This document shows positions 17,603 to 26,929 of a DNA stretch of 52,431 bases, in pieces (positions within the stretch are counted from its first letter, which is position 1; the number at the start of each line of letters is the position of its first letter). A program made the position numbers and the translations under genes. The DNA lies in contig CAIVVT010000102.1 of NCBI GenBank assembly GCA_903909435.1, positions 1 to 52,431 of the forward strand. The letters are read 5' to 3'. The stretch comes from an uncultured Acidobacteriia bacterium (GTDB taxonomy: Bacteria > Acidobacteriota > Terriglobia > Bryobacterales > Bryobacteraceae). The notes beneath the pieces were generated by a model. It was given only the letters and a program-made list of their open reading frames with translations. It was not told the origin of the DNA and ran no database searches.

Positions 17603-17616
17603 AAAAAACGCTTTCA
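17603..17616. promoter_or_regulatory. LacI-type operator candidate 1
   Basis: AAAAAACGCTTTCA has a central CG and one clean half-site (CTTTCA) of the TGAAANCGNTTTCA type bound by LacI/GalR repressors; the other half matches less well. It is one of three such sites between the receptor and lacI-type genes. Confidence 0.45.
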
Positions 17617-17663
17617 CCCCGGTTAAGAAACTCCCTACCGAGCAGCGCACTTCAACTTCGCGA

Positions 17664-17677
17664 TTGAAGCGCTTACA
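17664..17677. promoter_or_regulatory. LacI-type operator candidate 2
   Basis: TTGAAGCGCTTACA is a near-perfect palindrome around AAGCGCTT, the central core expected for a LacI/GalR-family operator. It is the best of the three candidate sites and lies 134 bp before the regulator's start. Confidence 0.65.
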
Positions 17678-17685
17678 TCCGGCGA

Positions 17686-17699
17686 TGGCAACGTTTTCA
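17686..17699. promoter_or_regulatory. LacI-type operator candidate 3
   Basis: TGGCAACGTTTTCA keeps the outer TG and CA and the palindromic core AACGTT of a LacI/GalR operator. It starts nine bases after site 2; the two centres are 22 bp apart, about two helical turns, which would allow adjacent dimers on the same face of the DNA. Confidence 0.55.
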
Positions 17700-17797
17700 T
17701 CAGGCTATGCGAGATACTCGGGAGAGTCAAGGGAATTCCTTCATTCCCGTGAATGGCGCACTTGTACCGAACCCATGCGTAGCGTATAACGGTTGCG

Positions 17798-18841
17798 GTG
17801 GCCAATCATCCTCGTTCAGCCGACAAGGCCGGCTCCAAAGCAACAATCCACGAAGTCGCGCAGCGGGCGAAGGTGTCGATTACGACAGTTTCGCGGGCGA
17901 TAAACAGCCCATCGCTCGTAGATCCGCAAACTGCAAGACGAATATGGAAAGCCATAGATGAGCTCAGCTATTACCCGGACGTCCATGCCAGGTCGCTGGT
18001 CTCCGGGAAGAGCAACATTCTGGGGCTGATTGTCTCGGACATCACCAACCCGTTCTTTCCAGAACTGGTTAAGGGGTTCGAAGACGCCGTGGTGCAGCAT
18101 GGCTACGAGGTGCTGGTCAGTTCGACTAACTACGACCCTGAACGCATGGCATTGTGTGTCCGACGGATGCTGGAACGCCAGGTCGAGGGCGTGGCCGTTA
18201 TGACTTCTGAAATGCAGGAGCATCTGGTCGACCAACTGGTGAGCCGAAGAGTACCCACGGTGTTCCTCGATGTTGGAACCCCTGGGGCAGGAATTAGCAA
18301 CATCGTGGTTGACTATGCGCACGGCATCAATGAAGCGGTTCAGCACTTGTTCGCTTTGGGCCATCGAAAGATAGGGTTCATCAGCGGTCCGGAATCCCTC
18401 GCCTCGGCCCAAACCCGTCGTACGGCATTCCTGGAATCCATGGCGAACCATGGCCTGCCACAACACGCTCAGTGGATCAGGCAGGGCGATCACAAGGTGG
18501 CGGGCGGCGTAGCGGCGATGAACGAGATGCTGGCTCTACCCGACCATCCTACGGCGGTAATGGCCTCCAATGATCTGACCGCGATCGGCATGATGAGTGC
18601 CATTCGCAAGGCTGGACTGTCCGTCCCGGGCGACATTTCGGTAGTAGGCTTCGACGATATCTGGCTGGCCGAGTTCACCGAGCCCCCCCTGACCACCGTC
18701 CGTTTCCCTAGAGACCAGGTGGCGCAACAAGCCTGTCTGGCCCTGATGTCCGATTTGACGATGCGCGCTGATGCGAGCAAGCCGTCCGAGTACCGTGTCG
18801 AGACGCACTTGGTCGTCCGCGATTCTACTGCTGCGGTGTAA
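17798..18841 (+). CDS. LacI/GalR family transcriptional regulator
   Basis: A 347-residue regulator. The N-terminal helix-turn-helix (ATIHEVAQRAKVSITTVSRAINSPSLV, residues 15-40) and hinge helix (YPDVHARSLVSGKS) are followed by a periplasmic-binding-like effector domain with GLIVSDITNPFFPELVKGFED, VDYAHGINEAVQHLFALGHRKIGFISG and the ending SVVGFDDIWLAEFTEPPLTTVR. All are typical. The effector is probably a sugar or sugar derivative, as for most of the family. The start is GTG at 17798. It diverges from the TonB-dependent receptor, with three LacI-like operators between them, so it probably represses the receptor and possibly itself. The rightward cluster downstream may also be under its control. 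Confidence 0.93.
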   Translation: MANHPRSADKAGSKATIHEVAQRAKVSITTVSRAINSPSLVDPQTARRIWKAIDELSYYPDVHARSLVSGKSNILGLIVSDITNPFFPELVKGFEDAVVQHGYEVLVSSTNYDPERMALCVRRMLERQVEGVAVMTSEMQEHLVDQLVSRRVPTVFLDVGTPGAGISNIVVDYAHGINEAVQHLFALGHRKIGFISGPESLASAQTRRTAFLESMANHGLPQHAQWIRQGDHKVAGGVAAMNEMLALPDHPTAVMASNDLTAIGMMSAIRKAGLSVPGDISVVGFDDIWLAEFTEPPLTTVRFPRDQVAQQACLALMSDLTMRADASKPSEYRVETHLVVRDSTAAV

Positions 18842-18879
18842 TCTGAGACTCAGCGGGACTTGGCGTGCAGGTGTCTGGA

Positions 18880-19992
18880 ATGACGCGGAGACAACTCGTT
18901 CAATTTCTGACGGCGGCCGTCGCGCCGCGCATCCTTGCCGCTCGACAGGCCCGGACGGATGCGCCTGGGAAGCGGTTGGTGCTGGTGACGATTGGCGGCA
19001 TACGACGGCAGGAGAGTTTCTCGAAACCGGGTCTGGTGAATGTCCCGCACCTTTTCGACGAACTGCTGCCGCAGTCCATCTTCTACCCCTATACCGCCAA
19101 CGAGGGCGTGACCTCGCACTTCAATACCATCTCCAGCATCCTGACCGGCGTGTGGCAGCATGTTGACGACTGGGGATCCCAAAAACCCACGAACCCGACG
19201 CTGTTCCATTACCTCAAGTCGCAGCACAACGCCGGTGTGAACGATACCTGGGTGGTAACGAGCAACAAGCAACTCACCGCCAACATCAGTCCCGGCGTGA
19301 ACGTGGTGCTCTCCAAGCAACTCCTGGTGGAAGCCGTGGAGCGCATCATCATGGGCCAAAGCACGCGCAAACAACTGGAGCGCGAGCAACTTCTCAGCGA
19401 GATGAAGTCGGTTCTCGAAACCGATTACGAGCGCATAGGCTGGGGGGCACCGTCGGCCTCGAGCTTCCAGGATCCCGAAGTGAAAAAGACCTTCGTCGCC
19501 GCCCTCACGAACTTTATCCATGGGCCGGACGCTCCGGCCAGCGGGGACGACTTGACCTTTATTGTGGCCAAGGAAGTGCTTCTGCGGCTTGCGCCCGCCA
19601 TGCTGATGGTGAATTTCTCTGACGTCGAGGTGGCGCATTCGGGCGCGTATTCGTTGCACCTGGGCGGCATCCGGCGCTCTGACGCGCTCTGCCATAAGCT
19701 GTGGGAGTTTATCCGCACGAACCCGGCGTTGAAGGACAACACGACCCTGGTGATTATGAATGAGTTCGGGCGCGATCCGGACGGTTCCTCGACCAACGGG
19801 TTTTTCAACCATCGCACGAACACGGAGTCGTGCCGCATGGCGTGGAGCATGGTGCTGGGCGCAGCGGTCCGCAAGCCGGAAGTCGTCGAGCGGGTGATCC
19901 GGCAGGTGGACATGGCGCCCTCAATAGGTACTTGGATGGGCCTGGAGTGCGACCGCTCCGTGGGTGAACTCCTTCCCGAAATCGCGATTTGA
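18880..19992 (+). CDS. Secreted alkaline-phosphatase-like superfamily protein
   Basis: A 370-residue protein with an N-terminal export signal containing an Arg pair (MTRRQLVQFLTAAVAPRILAA). Its body resembles the alkaline phosphatase/sulfatase fold: an opening strand KRLVLVTIGGIRR, a TSHFNTISSILTG segment like the conserved substrate-side helix, and a C-terminal RQVDMAPSIGTWMGLE that matches the end of such enzymes. The usual metal-binding Asp-Gly in the first strand is replaced by Gly-Gly and the nucleophile is not evident, so activity is uncertain. The ATG at 18880 was chosen over GTG 18865 because AGG lies eight bases before it and it begins the signal. It follows the regulator by 38 bp. 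Confidence 0.6.
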   Translation: MTRRQLVQFLTAAVAPRILAARQARTDAPGKRLVLVTIGGIRRQESFSKPGLVNVPHLFDELLPQSIFYPYTANEGVTSHFNTISSILTGVWQHVDDWGSQKPTNPTLFHYLKSQHNAGVNDTWVVTSNKQLTANISPGVNVVLSKQLLVEAVERIIMGQSTRKQLEREQLLSEMKSVLETDYERIGWGAPSASSFQDPEVKKTFVAALTNFIHGPDAPASGDDLTFIVAKEVLLRLAPAMLMVNFSDVEVAHSGAYSLHLGGIRRSDALCHKLWEFIRTNPALKDNTTLVIMNEFGRDPDGSSTNGFFNHRTNTESCRMAWSMVLGAAVRKPEVVERVIRQVDMAPSIGTWMGLECDRSVGELLPEIAI

Positions 19993-20008
19993 GGCACTAA
20001 GTCGTAAA

Positions 20009-21220
20009 ATGCCTCCACCCTCCTATGCCGACTTAGTTCCACGTTTGCCGAGGACATTCGGCCCTACAGTCAACGATCAATTGCGTCGCTGGGATCTGCT
20101 GTTCCCGGCGGAGCAGCGCCAGTTGCGGGCACAACTCGACTATCTGGCGAGTCTTTCACCTTCGGAATTGAAAGCACTCTTCGCTCCCATGGCAGGCCTC
20201 GAACGCCGCATGGACCTACCCAATTGGAAGCCTGGCACGGTGGGAATGAGCATCGAGGAGACCGGGGTGCTGGCGCGCTCGCCGCTGTATCCGCAATGGC
20301 GCACGGAAGTCGAGACTGTTTTCACACACATAGAGGAAACTCTAGAGAAGTCGGCACGACCGAATCGCCCGGCGCGACTAATCCTTTGCGTCCTGCCATC
20401 TGGATTGCCGGTGAACGATCGCGAAATCTGGCCCGGGCTGGCCGGACAAGGCGCATGGGTCGCGCTGTCGAAGCCGTTTCGCGAATCGGAGAATGCGTTG
20501 GTGTCGTCGCTGGCTAGACGGACCGTCAGCGCGGGTCTGGAAGAACTCGAATCGACTTGGGTGTTCGAGTGCGGCCGAGACCTATCCGCAGTCGTGGAGT
20601 CAACCAACGCCGTCGAGATCTCCTGGGGTGCGCTGGAGGCAATTCGCCGGACTTTTCTCGACCGGCTGAATGCCATCCAACGAGATCTGCGCTCCGCGGA
20701 TCAGACCACGGCCGACCTGCGGCGACTCGACATCAGCCCGTCCCTCGACCCGAGGCTAAGCAAGGTCCCGCGTCTGCGTGAGTTCATCCGTTCGATTCTG
20801 TTGAGCGGCAATGGCTCGCTTGTGTTTAACAACTCCTTCGTGCAGTGGAGCGCGTCGGAGGCCCTGCGCCGGGTGCAACCGCAAGTGCTGGTGGCACGCT
20901 TTGGAATCAGGCCGAAAATCAAGCCATTCAGCAGCCTGGTGATGTTCGAGGACCAAAATCGCTCGAACCCGACCCCCGATCAGGACGACCCCGCCGGCTC
21001 GCTGATCGATGGCGAAATGCTCTCGCAATACGTTCACTTCACCGCGCGGGATCTGCCGGCCTATCGGGAACATGTGGTCACGCTGTTCGCCTGTGGCGAC
21101 CTGTCGCGGGTGTTGGTCATCGGGAGCAGGAGCGCAACGGACCATTTCTCAGGGAGCCCCAGCGCGATTACGACCGAGCAACTTTCAAGCCTTAGCCTGA
21201 GCTGGCTCGCCGGCACTTGA
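20009..21220 (+). CDS. Conserved-looking hypothetical protein
   Basis: A 403-residue protein that I do not recognise. The ATG at 20009 gives MPPPSYADLVPRLP and lies 16 bp after the previous stop. The first third is helical and charged, with a WDLLFPAEQRQLRAQLDYLASLSPSELKAL pattern. A central strand-loop LILCVLPSGLPV and a later FNNSFVQWSASEALRRVQPQVLVARFG look like an alpha/beta fold. No signal peptide or membrane segment is visible. It sits between two secreted-protein genes in the same direction, with normal base composition, so it is very likely a real gene of that cluster. Confidence 0.75.
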   Translation: MPPPSYADLVPRLPRTFGPTVNDQLRRWDLLFPAEQRQLRAQLDYLASLSPSELKALFAPMAGLERRMDLPNWKPGTVGMSIEETGVLARSPLYPQWRTEVETVFTHIEETLEKSARPNRPARLILCVLPSGLPVNDREIWPGLAGQGAWVALSKPFRESENALVSSLARRTVSAGLEELESTWVFECGRDLSAVVESTNAVEISWGALEAIRRTFLDRLNAIQRDLRSADQTTADLRRLDISPSLDPRLSKVPRLREFIRSILLSGNGSLVFNNSFVQWSASEALRRVQPQVLVARFGIRPKIKPFSSLVMFEDQNRSNPTPDQDDPAGSLIDGEMLSQYVHFTARDLPAYREHVVTLFACGDLSRVLVIGSRSATDHFSGSPSAITTEQLSSLSLSWLAGT

Positions 21221-21269
21221 CCGCGGGCGCGAAGGGTGCGAACCAGCACTCCGTACGATAATCGTTCAG

Positions 21270-22952
21270 ATGCGATTTCATTCCGCGGCGCGTTTCCTCA
21301 TGCCTGCAACCCTGGCCAGCGCCGCCGTCTGGCTGGCTGTCGCTCAACCGGATGCAGGCAGCCCGATTCGGTTCGCTTACCAGCCGATCGACTTCACGCT
21401 GGACAGCTGCGAGACGCCCGAGCGGCATGCGCCCGAAACCATGGCCGGTGGAGTGGCGGTCTTCGACGCTAATAACGACGGCCATCTCGACATCTTCTTC
21501 ACTAACGGAGCGGACATTCGCACGCTCAGGAAATCCGATCCGAAGTATCGCAACCGCTTGTTCCTGAATGACGGCAAAGGCTACTTCACCGACGCCACCG
21601 ACAAAGCGGGCCTGGCGGGAACGGGCTACGACACGGGCGTGGCCGTAGGCGACTTCGACAACGACGGGTACAAGGACCTCTTCGTGGGTGGCGTGCATCG
21701 CAATACGCTTTATCACAATAACGGTGACGGTACGTTCACCGACGTCACGCAGAAAGCCGGATTCGTATCAAAGCCGGATACGGAGTTCGGCCCGCTATGG
21801 TCCGTCGGCGGCGCGTGGGTGGACGTCAACAACGATGGGTTGCTGGACCTGGTGGTGGTCAACTATCTCGCCTGGAACATCGACACCGAGCCTGCTTGCC
21901 CGTACCAGGGTCATCGCGAATACTGCCATCCGAAGTTCTATAAGCGGACCCCCAGCCAGGTGTTCCTGAACCTGGGCAACGGCATTTTCAAAGACGTGTC
22001 CGCCGAGGCGGGGCTTCGTGCTCACCCCGGCAAGGGCATGGGCATCGGCGTCGCCGATTTCGACTTGGATGGGCGCATGGACCTGTTCATCGCGAACGAC
22101 AAGGTTTACAATTCGTTCTTCCGGAACGTCGGGGAGAAGGGCCGCGTGAAGTTCGAAGAGGTCGCCTTCGAGACCAACGTCGCGCTACGCGAGAACGGCG
22201 AGTTCATTTCCAACATGGGCGTGGACTTCCGGGATCTCGACAACGACGGTTACCCCGACATCTCGATTGTGGCGTTGGACGACGAGACGTTCCCGATCTT
22301 TCGCAACAACGGCAAGGGCGAATTCACGGATGCCACCAAAGACAGCCGCATGGCGGGGTTAAGTCTGCCGATGGCCGGTTATTCGCCGACGATTTTCGAC
22401 TTCGACAACGACGGCTGGAAAGATATCTTCGTCACGCGCGGCCACGTGCAGTCGCTCCTGGCCGCACCGCGCATCGCCGTTGAACAACCTAACACGGTTT
22501 TCCGCAACATCGGGGGCGGCAAGTTCGCGGCGCTGACTGCGGAAGCGGGCCTGTCCGTACGCCCGCCCGCGCGCCACCGTGGTTCCGCCGTCGGGGACCT
22601 GAACGGCGACGGCCGGTTGGACGTCGTGGTGACATCAATCAACGCGCCCGCGGAGATCTGGATGAACCAGAGTCCCGCCGGCACGCATTGGCTTGAACTG
22701 GCGCTCGAGGGCACGCAAAGCAACCGCGACGCAATTGGGGCACGCATCAAGGTGACCACGAAGTCGATGACCCAGTACAATCACGTCACGTACGCCTCCG
22801 GCTACGCCTCCTCGAGCGCCGGTCCCGTTCATTTTGGACTCGGACCGGACGCCGCCGCTACGGTGGAGATCCGTTGGCCGTCGGGCATCTTGCAAACGCT
22901 GAAGGACGTGGCAGCCGACCGCGTCGTCCACGCCAAGGAACCTGGCAAATAG
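21270..22952 (+). CDS. CRTAC1-type FG-GAP/ASPIC-UnbV repeat protein, secreted
   Basis: A 560-residue exported protein. After a signal sequence (ending near AVAQP) come at least seven calcium-binding FG-GAP-like motifs of the DxNxDGxxD form: DANNDGHLD, DFDNDGYKD, DVNNDGLLD, DFDLDGRMD, DLDNDGYPD, DFDNDGWKD and DLNGDGRLD. These should form an integrin-like beta propeller. The C-terminal 70 residues (YASGYASSSAGPVHFGLG, then VEIRWPSGILQTL) are an ASPIC/UnbV domain, the CRTAC1 arrangement. Such proteins are numerous in Acidobacteria, where their roles are poorly known; calcium-dependent surface binding is the likely theme. Confidence 0.92.
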   Translation: MRFHSAARFLMPATLASAAVWLAVAQPDAGSPIRFAYQPIDFTLDSCETPERHAPETMAGGVAVFDANNDGHLDIFFTNGADIRTLRKSDPKYRNRLFLNDGKGYFTDATDKAGLAGTGYDTGVAVGDFDNDGYKDLFVGGVHRNTLYHNNGDGTFTDVTQKAGFVSKPDTEFGPLWSVGGAWVDVNNDGLLDLVVVNYLAWNIDTEPACPYQGHREYCHPKFYKRTPSQVFLNLGNGIFKDVSAEAGLRAHPGKGMGIGVADFDLDGRMDLFIANDKVYNSFFRNVGEKGRVKFEEVAFETNVALRENGEFISNMGVDFRDLDNDGYPDISIVALDDETFPIFRNNGKGEFTDATKDSRMAGLSLPMAGYSPTIFDFDNDGWKDIFVTRGHVQSLLAAPRIAVEQPNTVFRNIGGGKFAALTAEAGLSVRPPARHRGSAVGDLNGDGRLDVVVTSINAPAEIWMNQSPAGTHWLELALEGTQSNRDAIGARIKVTTKSMTQYNHVTYASGYASSSAGPVHFGLGPDAAATVEIRWPSGILQTLKDVAADRVVHAKEPGK

Positions 22953-23006
22953 CTGTCTCAGCCGGCGGTTGTTCAGTAGAGCGCTTGGCTGCACCGGAAC
23001 TCTCCG

Positions 23007-23837
23007 ATGGTGCATCCTGTAACATTGAGCGCATTGAAACAAACCCCACAACTTCTCCGGCGGATGTGCCTCGTGGCCGGGCTGTGCATCCTGGCGTCAG
23101 GCCTGATTCGAGCCCAAGGCAACTACGAGGTCCAGGTGTATGAATCCGAGTTGATCCCTCCCGGCCAGACCATGGTCGAACTGCACTCCAACTTCACCTT
23201 CCAGGGCTCCAAGGACTCCGTGGACGGAGTGCGCCCGGACATCCACGCCCTGCACGAAACACTGGAGATTACGCAAGGCCTGACGCCTTGGCTCGAGACG
23301 GGCTTCTATCTGTTCACCAGCTACCGGCCGGGCGAAGGCCTGCAATTCGTCGGCACTCACATCCGTCCGCGGGTCAGCATCCCGAAAGACTGGAAATGGC
23401 CCGTGGGCCTGAGCCTTTCCGCCGAGGTCGGGTATCAGCGCCGCAGCTACTCCCCCGACACCTGGACGCTGGAACTGCGGCCGATTATCGACAAGAAACT
23501 GGGCCCGTGGTATCTCGGCTTCAACCCGACTCTGGAACGCTCGTTCCACGGCGCGGAAGTCGGTAAGGGCGTCACTTTCTCGCCCAACGTGAAGATCGGT
23601 TACGAGCTTTCGAAAAAGGTCAGCGCGGGGTTCGAGTACTACGGCGCCGTCGGCTCCATCACGGGCTTCGACCCATTGCGCGATCAGCAGCAGGCGATCA
23701 TGCCGGTGATCGATCTGGACTTGAGTCCGAAATGGGAGTTCAACTTCGGGGTCGGAGTGGGCATGACGAGCGGCACCGACCACTTGCTGGTAAAAATGAT
23801 CCTGGGTCGGCGTCTGAACTTCGGCAAGAAGCCGTGA
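23007..23837 (+). CDS. Predicted outer-membrane beta-barrel protein
   Basis: A 276-residue exported protein with a signal sequence (RRMCLVAGLCILASGLIRAQ). The mature part is rich in alternating strands that end in aromatic residues (for example MVELHSNFTFQG, WLETGFYLFTSYR, GLSLSAEVGYQRR, KIGYELSKKVSAGFEYYGAVG and WEFNFGVGVGMTSG), the pattern of a 10- to 12-strand barrel. It resembles transporter-like barrels of the MetA-pathway type. It ends in NFGKKP, so it lacks the common terminal Phe. The start could also be TTG at 23034, which would trim the cytosolic lead. Confidence 0.7.
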   Translation: MVHPVTLSALKQTPQLLRRMCLVAGLCILASGLIRAQGNYEVQVYESELIPPGQTMVELHSNFTFQGSKDSVDGVRPDIHALHETLEITQGLTPWLETGFYLFTSYRPGEGLQFVGTHIRPRVSIPKDWKWPVGLSLSAEVGYQRRSYSPDTWTLELRPIIDKKLGPWYLGFNPTLERSFHGAEVGKGVTFSPNVKIGYELSKKVSAGFEYYGAVGSITGFDPLRDQQQAIMPVIDLDLSPKWEFNFGVGVGMTSGTDHLLVKMILGRRLNFGKKP

Positions 23838-23943
23838 CCAGCCGCCTCGCGGTGCTGTTAACGCGATAGGATTGCAGCGTTACGTGTCTTTGTATTCGGC
23901 CATAGGAATAAACCAGGCACTCAAAGGGGATCGAGTAATCCAT

Positions 23944-24699
23944 ATGACGTTCAGGATTGAGTTGAGTAAGCTGACGGCGTGCGCCGCGGGCGCAATTCTA
24001 TTCGGCGCACCGGCACTGGCGCAGACGCCCGCTCCAGGCGCTGCGAAGAAGACGGTTGAGGCCAAAGGCCCGGTCCTCGACTGGCCGGGACTCGCACGCT
24101 ATCACGATGCGAACGTGAGGCTGCAGGCGCCGGCGGGCACGGAGAACCGTGTGGTCTTCATGGGCGACTCGATCACAGACGCGTGGGGCAAGCAGTTCGA
24201 CAAGTACTTTCCGGGCAAGCCTTACTTAGGCCGCGGCATCAGCGGACAGACGACGCCGCAAATGCTGGTGCGCTTCCGGCCGGACGTGATCGCGCTGGCG
24301 CCCAAAGTCGTCGTCATTCTCGCCGGCACGAACGACATCGCAGGCAACACCGGTCCCGAAACGCCCGAGATGATCGAGGACAACTTCGCCTCCATGCTCG
24401 ACCTGGCGAAGGAGAATGGAATCCGCGTCGTCCTTTGCTCCGTCCTGCCGGTCTTCGATTATCCCTGGAAGCGAGGCCTGGAGCCGGCTCAGAAGATTGT
24501 GGACTTGAACAAGTGGCTGAAGGACTACGCAGCCAAGAGCGGTACCGTCTACGTGGACTACTTCGCGGCGATGGCAGACGAGAGGCTAGGCTGCAAAACT
24601 GAACTTTGTTTCGACGGCGTGCACCCGACTGAGGCCGGTTACGGGGTTATGGCTCCACTGGTAGAAAAAGGAATCGCCGAAGCGCTCGCCAAGAACTGA
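23944..24699 (+). CDS. Secreted GDSL/SGNH-family esterase
   Basis: A 251-residue exported SGNH hydrolase. The signal sequence ends near APALAQT. All four family blocks are visible: the nucleophile Ser in FMGDSITDAW, the oxyanion Gly in GRGISGQTTPQML, the Asn in LAGTNDIAGNT, and the catalytic Asp and His in CFDGVHPTEAGY. Members deacylate lipids or O-acetylated polysaccharides; deacetylation of plant or surface sugars would fit the receptor cluster nearby, but that is inference. I chose the ATG at 23944; a longer frame to 23872 would place 24 polar residues before the signal. Confidence 0.92.
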   Translation: MTFRIELSKLTACAAGAILFGAPALAQTPAPGAAKKTVEAKGPVLDWPGLARYHDANVRLQAPAGTENRVVFMGDSITDAWGKQFDKYFPGKPYLGRGISGQTTPQMLVRFRPDVIALAPKVVVILAGTNDIAGNTGPETPEMIEDNFASMLDLAKENGIRVVLCSVLPVFDYPWKRGLEPAQKIVDLNKWLKDYAAKSGTVYVDYFAAMADERLGCKTELCFDGVHPTEAGYGVMAPLVEKGIAEALAKN

Positions 24700-24829
24700 A
24701 GCAGGACGACGGGCCGCGCTCGTGCGGTTCACATCCCTGCGGATGGCGGTCTGGCGTACAATGTCCCGATTCGGGAACGCGCGATTGTCGGGCTGTCCCA
24801 ATCAACGTTTCGAGGTAATTGACCATATC

Positions 24830-26368
24830 ATGCAGCGGCTGACGGGCTTGTTCGTCCTATTCGCGACTCTGACCGTCGGACAGAACTTCTCCGAACGCGT
24901 CCAGTCGATTGCTAGTCGCCCCGAGTTCAAGCACGCCCGCTTCGGCGTCGAAGTGCTCGCGCTGGACTCGGGCAAGGTCCTGTATCAGTTGAATGGGCAG
25001 CAACTGTTCGTGCCCGGATCGACCACAAAACTACTTTCCGAGGGCATCGCGCTTGCGTTGCTGGGCCCTGACTATCGCTTCCACACTCGGGTCTACCGCA
25101 CCGGCGCTGTCGACGATAAGGGAATTCTCTCAGGCGATTTGGTGATTCAGGCTAGTGGCGACCCGAATCTGTCCAACCGAATCCAACCGGACGGAACACT
25201 GGCATTTGAAAACGTGGACCACTCGTACAGCGCAATCGCAGGCTCGAAGGCGCTGCCCGGTGACCCGCTGGCCGTCCTGCACGAGCTAGCGAAGCAAGTG
25301 GCCGCTGCTGGTATCCACGGGTTCCGCGGGAAGGTGCGGGTGGATGTCGACCTATTTCCGGAAGGGCAGCGCGAGTTGGGCACAGGCGTCGTCCTGTCGC
25401 CCATCATGCTGAATGACAATGTGCTGGACTTGGTGGTCACCCCCGGCGCCGAAGGAGATCCGGCGTCGGTGGAAGTCGCACCCAAGCCCCTTGCGATGGT
25501 TCTGCGCAGCAGCGTCCGGACGGGCGCAAACGACTCGTCTCCTCAGTTGGAAATCAGCGGGCCAGAAGCCGGTCCGGATGGGTCGATCACGGTCTCGATC
25601 ACGGGCAGCCTCCCACCCGGGAAGGCGCTATTGCGAACGGCGACCATGCCGTCGCCCAGCGAGTTCACGGCATCCGCGTTTGCGGGGGCATTGCGGCAGG
25701 CTGGTATTGAACCACTCTCGGACTCTTCGGATTCTGAAGGTTCGGATGCCAAGTACACGCCCGAGTTTCTGGTGGCAGAGCATGTCTCTCCCCCCTTTTC
25801 GGAAGAGGTCAAGATCACGCTGAAGGTCAGCCAGAATCTGCACGCGGGCGTGGCCCCGTTTCTGATCGGCGCGCTGGTCGCGGGCAAGCCGGGCGAAGCA
25901 GCTTACCAGATTGGGTTCGACCGGATGCGGGAGTACTTGGAGCAAGCGGGCCTAGACACCTCTGGCGCAGGCCAGAGCGACGGTGCGGGCGGTGACGCGT
26001 TCTTCACGCCGGACTTTATGGTGCGCTATCTCGAGTTCATCTCCAAACAATCTTTCTTCCCCGTGTTCTATCGCGCATTGCCGATTCTGGGGAAGGACGG
26101 AACGCTGTGGGACATCCAGGCCGACTCTCCCGCGGCCGGTCACGTGCGCGCCAAGACCGGCACTTACGCGGTTTACAACGCGCTTGCTCAGAACCTTATG
26201 GTGACTGGCAAGGGCTTGGCGGGCTTCGTCGAGCGCAAGGACGGCAAGCGATTGGCCATCGCCATTTACGCCAATCTGATAGCCGGCGATCCGGCGACAA
26301 TCGCGCACCACGTGGGCAACACGCTGGGAGAAATTGCCGCCGCAGCATGGGACGCGGAATTCGACTGA
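24830..26368 (+). CDS. dacB: D-alanyl-D-alanine carboxypeptidase/endopeptidase, PBP4 class
   Basis: A periplasmic penicillin-binding protein of class C, type 4, that trims or opens peptidoglycan cross-links. The 512-residue product has a signal sequence and the three active-site motifs: Ser64-x-x-Lys67 (STTK), Ser334-x-Asn (SQN) and KTG at 442-444. The long insertion between the first two motifs (about residues 90-300) is the non-catalytic domain found in PBP4 proteins. I chose the ATG at 24830 because the upstream in-frame ATGs (24722 and two others) add a polar stretch before the signal. It follows the GDSL gene by about 130 bp and may have its own promoter. Confidence 0.93.
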   Translation: MQRLTGLFVLFATLTVGQNFSERVQSIASRPEFKHARFGVEVLALDSGKVLYQLNGQQLFVPGSTTKLLSEGIALALLGPDYRFHTRVYRTGAVDDKGILSGDLVIQASGDPNLSNRIQPDGTLAFENVDHSYSAIAGSKALPGDPLAVLHELAKQVAAAGIHGFRGKVRVDVDLFPEGQRELGTGVVLSPIMLNDNVLDLVVTPGAEGDPASVEVAPKPLAMVLRSSVRTGANDSSPQLEISGPEAGPDGSITVSITGSLPPGKALLRTATMPSPSEFTASAFAGALRQAGIEPLSDSSDSEGSDAKYTPEFLVAEHVSPPFSEEVKITLKVSQNLHAGVAPFLIGALVAGKPGEAAYQIGFDRMREYLEQAGLDTSGAGQSDGAGGDAFFTPDFMVRYLEFISKQSFFPVFYRALPILGKDGTLWDIQADSPAAGHVRAKTGTYAVYNALAQNLMVTGKGLAGFVERKDGKRLAIAIYANLIAGDPATIAHHVGNTLGEIAAAAWDAEFD

Positions 26369-26446
26369 GCGCGCTGAACGGCGAATGCTGCGACGAGTTG
26401 CGGCCCTTTGTAAGGGGTAACAGCCTGCTATCATAGGCGTCTTACC

Positions 26447-26860
26447 ATGCCTGACTTGAGTCCGGAACTCTCACCTATATCCGATGCCCTGACCGATTCA
26501 ATCCGGGTTGAAGTTCTGTCGCGCTTCTCGCCCGAGAACTCCCGGCCGCTGCAGGACGAGTGGGTATTCGAATACACGGTGCGCATCACGAATCAAAGCG
26601 AAGAGACAGTTCAACTCGTCAGCCGGCACTGGATCATTACCGATGCCCTCGACCATACCGAGGAGGTCAAAGGCCTGGGGGTAGTCGGTGAGCAGCCAAT
26701 CCTGGCGCCGGGAGAGTCGTACAAGTACTCGTCGTGGTGCCCGCTGAGGACCCCCACGGGCTTCATGCGGGGCACCTACCAGATGCTGCGGGCGGAGGGT
26801 GGGCAGTTCGACGTAGAAATCGCAGCGTTCGCGCTCAAGGCCCACAGAACGATCCACTAG
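26447..26860 (+). CDS. apaG: ApaG domain protein
   Basis: A 137-residue protein of the ApaG family, an immunoglobulin-like fold of about 125 residues. Typical segments are VFEYTVRITNQSEETVQLVSRHWIITDA, VVGEQPILAPGESYKYSSWCPLRTPTGFMRGTYQM and the end VEIAAFAL. ApaG has been linked to cobalt/magnesium efflux in Salmonella and to pyrophosphate binding; the biochemical role is still unclear. The N-terminal 20 residues precede the domain. It stands alone, 78 bp after dacB and 69 bp before the TPR gene. Confidence 0.94.
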   Translation: MPDLSPELSPISDALTDSIRVEVLSRFSPENSRPLQDEWVFEYTVRITNQSEETVQLVSRHWIITDALDHTEEVKGLGVVGEQPILAPGESYKYSSWCPLRTPTGFMRGTYQMLRAEGGQFDVEIAAFALKAHRTIH

Positions 26861-26929
26861 CGCCGTCCTGCGTGAACCGCCGATAGTGGCCCCAAGCCGT
26901 CCCGCGGGTTATCGCACAATAGTAACTAG

